A stretch of 64,000 nucleotides of DNA. It comes from Halichondria panicea. Lineage: Eukaryota > Porifera > Demospongiae > Suberitida > Halichondriidae. The stretch is from NCBI RefSeq assembly GCF_963675165.1, contig NC_087380.1, forward strand, positions 3,339,803 through 3,403,802. The letters are read 5' to 3'. This document shows, piece by piece, positions 22,547-32,197 of the stretch (position 1 is its first letter; each line of letters opens with the position of its first letter). The position numbers were made by a program, and so were the translations under genes. Below the pieces are notes generated by a model. It did no database searches. It was not told where the DNA came from and was given only the letters and a program-made list of their open reading frames with translations.

Positions 22547-25500
22547 CTAGACTTTAAGAGGTTTCATTCCGAGTTTGGCTCTAAGTTCGTTGGCCTGTCT
22601 AATCTCTTCTGTCTCTTCAGTGCTTCTCTTGCTTCCGCTCTTACTTTTCTTTTCTTTGTCCTTCTTCTCAGTCTTATGACCATCTTTGTCGCTGCGAGAC
22701 TTGTGACTGGAGTGCTTGGAGTGACGATGGCGCGAGGGTGAGGGTGAATGGCTCCTCTTGCGCCTGGGATGGTCTGATGAAGGAGAGTGGTGACGACGTG
22801 GGGAATGGGAACGAGAGCGATGACGGCGTGGGGAATGGGAACGAGAGCGATGGCGACGTGGAGAACGGGAACGTGAGCGACTGTGCCTTCTCTTACTGTC
22901 CTGTGGAGATCTGCTCCGTCTGCAAGGGAGATACAAATTTTAAACATTCCAGAGTGGATAAGCTTGCATCCTACAGAGACAGATACATTTTCAAATTTTT
23001 CAAGAATTAGAGGATTAAACAATCTCTTTCCTAAATGTACCTCTTATGTGATGGAGACGAGTGTCTCCTGTCAGTGGGGCTGGGGGAGTGTCTGCCCCTC
23101 ACATCCTCCTCCTCCTCGTCAGACTCCCCACCAGAGAGGTCCTCGTCCAGAGCACTCACCCTCGGCTCCAGCTGCTCCAATTGCTCGAGAATGTGTCTAA
23201 AACAAGAGAGTGAAATGCATACAACGTGAATGACGTGTCTCATCAATAGAAATAATGCTCCACTATTGCAGCATTGGATATGCTTTTATTATGCCTTGGT
23301 GCGCATGCGCAAGTGAGGTATACGGTAAGTGTGCTTGTGTGTATATGTCTGTGTAGACTGCTACAGCTGCTCAAGGATCAATAAACTGTAAGTAAGAGTT
23401 TCTATAGGCTTCTAGTAACGTTTTCTTGGATTCGTGGATTTGCAAAATAATGCTTTGTTCTCGAGTTATGCCTAGTTATGCTTACTTGGAATGCCATTGC
23501 AGTCTTTTCAGAAGAGTGTGTAGCGAAACTTGTCCATGGAGTGTTGCTACTAGTTAGCTCTGCACTAGAACGCTAGCTATTGGTACATGTAGCTGCAAGA
23601 GTGAGAAGAGAGCTGCAAGGCTCTGATGCTACTAGCAGCCATTTGGACTGTTGGCATCGATCATTTTTAACAACAATCATGGCCAATCATTACCCACTCG
23701 TTGAGTTTCTCTGTTCTGCATGCAGCAAAATTAAAAAATGTTCTCATGATAATTATAATCAATGTGTGACAGTGTATAAAAGCAAGAATTTATGATAGAG
23801 AGAGAGTATCGAACGTAGGCATACTGTGTATCAGATGTATGCGGAGAGTAACGTGACTTCCTGTATCTGTCACAAGCTTGGAATTTGCACACTGACCAAT
23901 CCAAGCGTGGGTGATGTAATCTATCAACCCATCCAAGTGTGGGTGATGTAATCTACTTTCTTGATAGATTACATCACCCACACTTGGATTGGTCAGTGTG
24001 CAAATTCCAAGCTTGTGACAGATACAGGAAGTCACGTTACTCTCCGCATACATCTGATGTACAGTATGCCTACGTTCGATACTCTCTCTCTATCATAAAC
24101 TCTTGATAAAAGCTATTGCTATAATAACTAGTAGCTGTAGCTTTGACACCTCCACTGAGGCATCAGCACCCGTGGTACTTTTATGTACAGCGAAATGGAA
24201 GCATTAACACAGCAACTAAACACACCTCTTTTGAATCCTAGGCAGGATGACATCACACGCTCTGTCCTGGTTGAGCAGCTCATCAACGAACTCGTCAATA
24301 TGTAAGAGCTCTAACTCTGCATAATAACATACCGATGAGTTAATCAACAGCTAACTGAACTTTGACCTGGATTAATTAGTGAATAAGACGACTTTTACCA
24401 GGTAGACAATAATTGGCTTGAGCGGTTGTGGGTGTAATTGGACTCCTACATGTAAGTGGGGTTTGGATCTTCTACAATATTATAGGCCTTCAATAGTCAG
24501 TCATTACAGCGAGGCAGTTGGCGAGTGGTTAGTGAGGCACAGTAGTGCTTTTTTTAAGCATATGTTCACGAACCAAACCAAATCCAATGGCGGGAGCTTG
24601 CTTACCTCCATTCTTGTTCATTCTTTTCAGTTTCCTGTAGTCATTGTAGAGAGGCTCCAAGTAGTTGTAGCACTCCATAGTATCCCCTGTCAGCCTCAGG
24701 TAGAAGGCACCAAGGGCACGCACATACCTAGAGGATCAAAGCCACTGTTTAACTAATGATTTGTACGCTGATTAAACAAGAGTTTAAATACATACATGTA
24801 GGCACTAAAGCTTAAGATTGTACACACTATTATAATTGGTATGGAAATATAAAGCTCTACACAAGTGCTAGTCCAAGAGTGAGCTACAGAATGTGATCAT
24901 TCATGGGTTATCAAGTCTAGAGACTTGGTCTGGAAATATAAATGGAATAATGACTTCACTTAGCCTCGTCCCCATATACCCATAGTCTCGCGAGCAGACG
25001 TGGGAGGGAGGGACCGTCTGGTCACTATTGCAGCAATTCCGTGGACCCCTGCCAGAATGTTGGCAGTGCCAATCAGATTTGTCCACATTATAGTGGGCGG
25101 TAACACCCCGTATATTTTCCTATTATAGCATAAAATGAACGTGAAAAGAAGGATTATTGACTCTAGCAAAGGCTAATTTTAGTGTTGAACCATACCTGGC
25201 TGCGAAGGAACTCAGTTTACAAGGAGTTCAGACCAAGCAAGAGCTAGCTAGCTGCGAATGAAAATATTTGTCTACATGTGAATTTGGTTAATTAACTAAT
25301 TATCTTGCACGTGACTACATTCCTCAGTGCCATGGAATTGCTGCAATAGTGACCAGACGTTCCCTTTAGGACAAGTCTGCTCGCGAGACTAATATACCCA
25401 CTCCTCTCCTTGTAAATGCACCCATCAAATTGCTAACTGGACATCTAAACACAAACACACTAGAACACCTGCTCATGTACGTTTTATAACATGCAACGCT

Positions 25501-26184
25501 CACTTATAGTCTGGCATCTTGATGAACTCGATGATGATGTCCTTGCTTGGTTGGATCTGCAACATCTTCAGAATGAGACACAGGAAGGGGGTGGGCTTAA
25601 TATTGGCACTAAATATCCCTCCGATGTGGTCAAGCTCCAGTGCACGATCCACAAGCAACTCAGCTGAGAAGGGAGAGGGATAATCAGCAATTCTATGAAA
25701 TAGTAACGTGATTTTAATGTCGTACTTCTTCTACATGTAAATAAGGCCGCCGCTTTTTAATACTTACGTTTTTGAGGCTAGTGTATGCAAACAAGAAATA
25801 GCCAATGAATTTATACGATACCTTATATGGTGCCTTATAGGAGAAATCTCCAGGTGGCGCCTTATTAGAAGGAGGCGTCTTTTAGAAAAAGTATGGTATA
25901 CATATTTTTTTTAAAGTTCCTGTTAATTGCATGCATTTGGTTCATGAATTCAGTAGCTCTCAGTCAATAATATAAGTAGTGTTTACTAGTCAATCAGACA
26001 AGCTCTCGGAACCCACCACATGCTGAAATAGACTACACTTGCTGCTATAGTTACCCGTGAGACCAAAGCAGTCCTCCTTCCAGTACTTGCAGTCATAGAT
26101 CCTAGTTCTTATGATCTTCTCAACAAGGTACTGTGGGTTGGTGCCTTTGATGGACTTGGCATCTTTGGCAGTTCTGTTAGCCAT
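22547..26184 (-). CDS. PRPF38A: Pre-mRNA-splicing factor 38A
   Basis: Six exons: 26184-26055, 25663-25504, 24727-24606, 24316-24226, 23196-23041 and 22919-22547; all joins are in phase, giving 343 residues (human about 312). PRPF38A is a tri-snRNP/B-complex spliceosome protein. The N-terminus (MANRTAKDAKSIKGTNPQYL), the KPTPFLCLILKMLQIQP core and the YLRLTGDTMECYNYLEPLYN segment match the Prp38 domain closely. After residue 167 come QLEPRVSALDED, an acidic stretch, then an RS domain with three nearly identical 10-residue repeats (SPRRHRSRSH) encoded by a 30-bp tandem repeat at about 22795-22885. The C-terminal ELRAKLGMKPL is a common spliceosomal end. Start chosen at the conserved MANRT; the open frame upstream is not conserved. 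Confidence 0.95.
23289..24183 (-). mobile_element. MITE family A, copy 5, with a nested fold-back insertion
   Basis: Ends are ATGCCTTGGTGCGCATGCGC on the left and CACTGAGGCATCAGCACCCG on the right, reversed relative to the other copies. It is longer than the others because a 308-bp fold-back element (23791-24098) interrupts it. It fills most of PRPF38A intron 4, ending about 40 bp from the exon 4 donor. Confidence 0.8.
23791..24098. mobile_element. Fold-back MITE, copy 1, nested
   Basis: Long inverted arms of about 130 bp run from TATGATAGAGAGAGAGTATC on the left to its reverse complement ending CTCTCTCTATCATA on the right, with a short centre around GTGGGTGATGTAATCTA. The same element recurs at 31831-32138. 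Confidence 0.9.
24976..25399. mobile_element. MITE with AGTCTCGCGAGCAGAC arms
   Basis: Left arm AGTCTCGCGAGCAGACGTGG through GGTCACTATTGCAGCAATTC and right arm GAATTGCTGCAATAGTGACC through GTCTGCTCGCGAGACT are inverted, about 65-70 bp each. It lies in PRPF38A intron 2. Confidence 0.85.
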
Positions 26185-27511
26185 GCTTTCATAGTTTCGG
26201 ATATACTCCACCCAGAGGGTAGAACTTCTACAAAGAAGGCACACCCCTTACCTGCAGTGCATGTGACTGGCTTCTTCCGATCGAGGAGCTTCTTGAATGG
26301 AATCATGGAATGATCTCAGAATGATCTCTACTGTACATGTACGTTCTACATGCATGTGAGTGAGTCTACTCTACTATATGAGATGCAGATCAATGTACTC
26401 GAATAGGCCTACTCTAGACTCTAGTATTATAGTGTAAGTGGTGGCTTTACTGATTAGATCCAGCTTTAGATCTATAACTATTTATTTAATAGGTCTATTT
26501 ATATTATAGCTTAGTTAAATAAAGCCAGAATGGCTTGTAGTCTAGGTTTATAATGGCCTGTAATAAAATAGCCTGTAGTATAGCATAGATACAAGAGGAA
26601 GAGGATTGGAAACGAGATCACGTGCGCTATCAATCCTACAGTATATAAGCCCCAGAATTGATCCGCGTTTTATGTAAATGAGCAAAGTTTTATGGCAAAG
26701 AAGACATATTTGGAGTGATTCTTCGATTACCAAGGTAAGCTAAGTTGATTTAAGAGCATCACTGCATGCATGCATCAATTATTGTTTTATGATATCCTGG
26801 AGACTATAGCCATGCAAACCTCTTGTAAGCACACAAAGTTGAAAAGATTAGCCATTACTTTGTGGGTAGTAACTCACCTACAGTACTATTGTAGGACTTG
26901 AAAACTGTATACAGCTAACACTTTGTCTTCTGATGCACTGCATCGGCTAGTTTGTATACCGTTGATCCGTAATTACATGAAATAAAAGGAAAAGATGGCT
27001 TTGTTGTGTGGGGGCTATACCACCATGTGCATGTAATATTTCAAGTTCTGATTTCAGTTCTAATAGATGCTGCATCAAATGTTCATAACATTTTTAACTA
27101 GTCTTGCATGTGGTGCTGTTTTTCCTAAACTGAATAGTGTGATGTTTTATGCCATTTTTGTCCTGGGCATACAGATCTGCTGCAGCATTGGTGGAGAAGA
27201 GAGCAAACCTGTGCTGAGAAAGAATACCAGATTGTGTACCTTACTAGCACCATAGATACAATGCTATATCTTTATTTAGCAATAAGTATTATGCCATTTT
27301 GTGGTTTGTGTGTACACTATTAGTGTAAGCCACGCCCACCATACTTTCGTCTAACAAGGATAGTTTGTGCTAATTGAGTTCACGTGACCTCGTTTCCAAT
27401 CCTTTTCCTCCTGTATCTATGAATATAACGAGGCTTGTAAATGGCTTGTAGTTGTGTGTGTATAGAACAAGCAGCAGCAAATAATTATCGTCTCTCTCGT
27501 TTTCCACATCA
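26185..27511. promoter_or_regulatory. Intergenic interval between divergent PRPF38A and the NLR gene
   Basis: This 1.3-kb interval separates two divergent starts. Most of it is one TIR element (26584-27421), leaving about 400 bp beside PRPF38A and 90 bp beside the NLR start. No conserved coding segment is seen. Confidence 0.5.
26584..27421. mobile_element. CATAGAT-ended TIR element, 838 bp
   Basis: The left end CATAGATACAAGAGGAAGAG (continuing GATTGGAAACGAGATCACGTG) matches the reverse complement of the right end over about 41 bp with four mismatches. The 62-codon open frame inside (27067-27255) resembles nothing I know. The terminus resembles that of the element in ALKBH7 intron 1. Confidence 0.75.
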
Positions 27512-30500
27512 ATGACTTCCACAGGTGACGTAGAACTCAAGCTGGTTACAATGCTGCAGTTTGTACGAAGTATCAAAAGAAAGTACTCGGAAAGGCTTTT
27601 GATAAGTCGAGAGGAGCAATGGCCGCCTGTCAAGAGAGATAAGTTGATTAACTTGCAGCTGATTGAAACAAGTAGAGCCGACTCTTTTGGTAGTTCTACT
27701 AACGAAGAGGTTAAGAAAACACCTATTCACTATGGGGATTTATTTTCTGGGAGAGATGATAAAAGGCCTGTAAAAAGAGTTTTGGTTGAAGGTCATGCTG
27801 GGATTGGGAAAACCACACTTTCGTTGACTCTTAGTGAAGGATGGGCCGAGGGGAAGTTGTTGCAACAGTTTGACTGTGTTTTGCTTTTGCCTTTGAGGGA
27901 GAATAAAGTTGCAACCGCTAATTGTTTTTCTGACTTGTTAAAATTGCTCCATGCCAGTGAGAATGTTCGATCAGCTGTAGCTAGTGAGTTGTCTGATAAT
28001 GAAGGGGAAGGTTTACTGATCATAGCTAATGGTTGGGATGAGCTAAGTGAGGCTGCAAGATCTAAAGATTCTTTTGTTTATGATCTCCTTTTTGGCTCCA
28101 TTGTACCATTTGCGTCTGTCTTAATAACCTCTAGGCCATCTGTATGCTCTGATATCCGTAGGCTGCCATTAATTAACCGGCTAGTTGCAGTGATAGGTTT
28201 CGATAAGCAAGGCGTCAAAGCATACATTAAAGCCGAATATGAGCATAATATGGACAAATATTCCAGGCTTCTGAAACAAATCGAAAGTAACCCGCTGTTG
28301 CAAAGTATTTGTAGCATACCACTTAATTGTGCTATCACCTGCCACCTTTGGGAAGTATTAAACGAAGAGCTTCCTTTGACAATGACTGGTTTGTATACAC
28401 AAATTATTCTTAGCGTTGTGTATCGTGATATCAGAAAATATGATGTTTTTGATATGACCTCCTTGAGTAATTTCGATTCGATTCCAGAAAACCTTAAGTG
28501 TACTTGGTGGAAACTATGTGAGTTTGCATTTGACTCAATATGTGGTAATCAATTGGTATTTTATGCCAATGAATTAAAAAGCTTTTTTCCAGATCTGCTT
28601 GTTGAAACTAAGATGTCCTTGTTCGGTTTACTTCAATTTTCCCCCTCATTGCTACCTGTTGGGCATGAATTGTCAGTTAGTTTTCTTCACTTAACTTTTC
28701 AAGAGTATTTAGCTGCTATGCACATATTAACACTACCCGTGCTCAGACAGATAACACTCTGCAGTGTGTATGGTTCAGCTACTCAGTTTTCCATGGTATG
28801 GAGGTTCTTTTTTGGGCTCCTATCTCTTAACGATAAAAGTAGGAGCATTGCTAATAAGCGAACATATAATCACATCGATATTGAAGGAATGTTGGCAAGC
28901 TTAATGAAATCTTTTACTAGTAAACAAAACACTTTGCTGTTTTGTCATTGTGCATTTGAGTACCAAGACGAGCACTTAACTTCACTCGTAGCATTAAAAG
29001 TGAACGAATTAATTCATGGGAATTTTCCTATAGCCCAAAATGCCCTTGATGGTGCTGCTATGTTTAACATGATAGCCCATACTAAAACATGCTCTTCTTT
29101 GGTGCTCCGATTTAATGGGTGTGACTTAGGAGATGACGGACTACAGCGGTTGACCACCATTTTCTCAAATGCTTGTGGATCTCTCCAAGTAAAAAGACTT
29201 TACCTTAACAAAAATCAGCTTACTAGCACGGGCATTTCTGAGCTGTTTATTAGAAGGAAGGCTTTTACCATACTTGAGGAGCTTTGCTTGAGCAAAAATC
29301 AGATTGATTACAGAGGCATTCACAGCATATTTTGCTCTTCTGGTTTCATGCCGTACCCTTCTTTGAGATATTTACGTTTGTCTCATAATCCTCTGTCTGT
29401 GGCTGGGTTTGAAAAATTAGAGAATGCTATCCTAGCTGATTCAACTCCTAATCTATACAGTCTTGATCTAACAAATACCATGACAATGGATCCGAACATC
29501 AATGGTAATATGGTAGCTTCACTTATGGAAGCGCTTTCAATCAAGTGCCCTCGACTTGTTGCCCTTTATTTGTCAATGAATAATCTAGGTATTCCTGGGG
29601 GAGCAGCATTGGGGGAAAAATTGCCGAGACTGACACAAAGAGTTGCCGAATTTGATTTGTTTATAGATGACACCCAACTCGGTGATAATGGTCTTGATGC
29701 TTTCATTAGCTCGCAATCAGAGAACTGCCATATTTTTTCACTTGGAATTAAACGCAATGAAATACACCATCAAGGATTATCACTGCTAGCTGAGAAACTT
29801 CATAGTGGGACCATGAGTTGCATTGTTTTAGATCTAGTAGGCAATCCCCTGGAATGTGAGGGTGTATTCCTTCTTTCGTCGCTATTGGCCAATGAACATT
29901 GTAGAACACGTCACTTATACCTCTCATCATGCCAACTTACTACATCTTCTAGTCTTAAAGAAGAACAAAGCAAAATTTCGCTAATGGGAAACATAAATTG
30001 TCAAGTAAAGTCGTTGGATCTTTCCGATAACAATTTTAGTGGCGAACGTGTTTACTACCTAGCAGCTCTGATGAGTAAATGCATGTATAGCCTAGAAATT
30101 CTTTACACATCGAATTGCCATCTCAATTCGAAAGACTTACAATTTCTTATTAAGATACTGAGTTCTGATTCATCGAAGAAATTTGTCAATTTGGGACAGT
30201 GGTATATCAATGATAATGATATAGATGATTCTGGGGTGTGTACTTTGATTGAATCTCTGAAACTGCTTTTTCCACGCTTAACTGTTATCGATGTAAATGG
30301 CAATCGTATTAGTCACATAATGAAAAAAAGGCTGGAAGAATGTAACAAAATGATTCTTAAGGTATGTTTGTGTACAGGAATCCCTCTAACGTATATATGA
30401 ACTTTTCCATATAATTATATTAATAGGTGATATGTACAGAGTTATTGGAGTGTGAACCGCAAAATTCTCTCTCCATACGGGTAAAACTTTTGGCGGAGTG

Positions 30501-31262
30501 GAAAACAACCGCACTTGTTCCAAGAGATAAGAATGTATACATTTTTTAAGTACTAAAGGTCAAATTGAGTATGTATTTTTTCACATGCAGGTAAGAAAGG
30601 AATTCTTTCGGATGTGGGATGACCTCCTTGCATTGATGTGCTGGCAGTTGGAAGACATGGTTGATGTTCCCTCTATTGACACTACATCTGTTCAAAATGA
30701 ACTAACATTATCTCTAAGCACAATGGACTCTACTACTACATGTACAAGTCAACAAAACCAAGTATGTATTTTGTTTGTTTTTTTAATCATTTTAAATTAT
30801 TCATTCAACAGGAAGCTGTGGATACTTCTGCTAATACTGCTCAAGTTATGCCCACACCCAAAAGTACGTATAATTTTTAATTATGTATACATACATAGTA
30901 AAATTACAATTATGTACATTTTGGCTTTGTCAATCGGTCACTATAATTATATTTATTATACAGTTGTTCTGAACGCCCGTGACCATCTGAGGGAAGCAAA
31001 GACAGCTTTATGGGATGTGAGGGCCAAATGGCGCAGCTTCGGCCTTGAGCTGGGAGTGGACCCCTATACATTGGACTCCATTGCCGTGAAATATCAAAAC
31101 AACCCTGACGAGTGTCTCCCTCAGTTGCTGCAACACTGGATGGACAGTGACAAAACGGACCCCACCTGGGAGAGGGTAGTCTACGCCCTCAGGGCTAGGC
31201 CTGTTGGGTTTACACAATTAGCTCAAACTCTTAAAAATAAGTACAATCTAGATCTACCATAG
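27512..31262 (+). CDS. NLR-type NACHT-LRR-Death protein, about 1,123 residues
   Basis: Exons 27512-30361, 30591-30761, 30812-30863 and 30964-31262 join in frame. A short N-terminal region precedes a NACHT NTPase: Walker A GHAGIGKT at residues 94-101, Walker B region LLIIANGWDE at about 168-177, sensor-like LITSRPS, then winged-helix-like sequence ending in SFLHLTFQEYLAA. Ribonuclease-inhibitor-type LRRs fill about 530-950 (LDLSDNNFSGERVYYLAAL and others). A Ser/Thr-rich linker in two small exons leads to a C-terminal Death domain (about 1026-1120; LGVDPYTLDSIAVKY, WERVVYALRA). Likely a cytosolic pattern sensor. The N-terminus may be incomplete: a CAG|GT acceptor-like site at 27522-27527 would allow an upstream exon, but none was recognised. 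Confidence 0.88.
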
Positions 31263-31384
31263 TGTCATTTGTTTCACATTTTGTGTTGTTTTCATTATTC
31301 AATAGTGCAATGTTATTTTAACTGACTAAACAAAACATGAAATGTTTATATAAACAAGAAGCAGGACAATGATCAACACACTAA

Positions 31385-32166
31385 TTAGTCACCATTATCA
31401 GACTCGCTAGAAGAGTAAGCTGCTAGTCCCGACAGTGCCCCTAACTGAGAGCTAGCTGAACTACTTACAGTTGTACTAGTATTCTCACAAGAAGCTTGGG
31501 CATCGGATAACTTAGCTTTCTTATCGGGGGTAGATTCACTTTCACGACCAGAAGCTGCTTCTTTGCTTTCACGGGAATCACTTGAAGTTCTGTAAATGAT
31601 AGTGAGCTATAGTGACCCAGAGCAGTAAACAGTTGATAATATATACATTTACACGTGTACACATTAAAGAGCATCAACATTTGAAGGAAAGAAGTATAGA
31701 GTTTACGACCCAAGAACATTGGACAAATTAGGTATTATCTTTCATCTCCCAAATATAAACATTGATGATACCGTATTTAAAAGGTTTCTTTCTAAGCTTT
31801 CAGAATGTGTATACAATAAGATCAAGAGTATATGATATAGAGAGAGTATCGAACGTAGTCATACTGTGTATCAGATGTATGCGGAGAGTAACGTGACTTC
31901 CTGTATCTGTCACAAGCTTGGAATTTGCACACTGACCAATCCAAGAGTGGATAATGTAATCTATCAACACATCCAAGTGTGGGTGATGTAATCTACTTTC
32001 TTGATAGATTACATCACCCACACTTGGATTGGTTAGTGTGCAAATTCCAAGCTTGTGACAGATACAGGAAGTCACGTTACTCTCCGCATACATCTGATGT
32101 ACAGTATGCCTACGTTCGATACACTCTTCTCTATCATATACTATTGATAAGATTGTATTGAACCGT

Positions 32167-32197
<31 letters not shown>

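Noticed and set aside
22564-23022. 152-codon ORF overlapping the PRPF38A RS exon
   Set aside because: It is a shadow frame of the RS-repeat DNA; the true frame continues the Prp38 protein.
27067-27255. Possible upstream exon of the NLR gene
   Set aside because: It lies inside the TIR element at 26584-27421, has no Death-fold features, and no donor in a useful phase was found.
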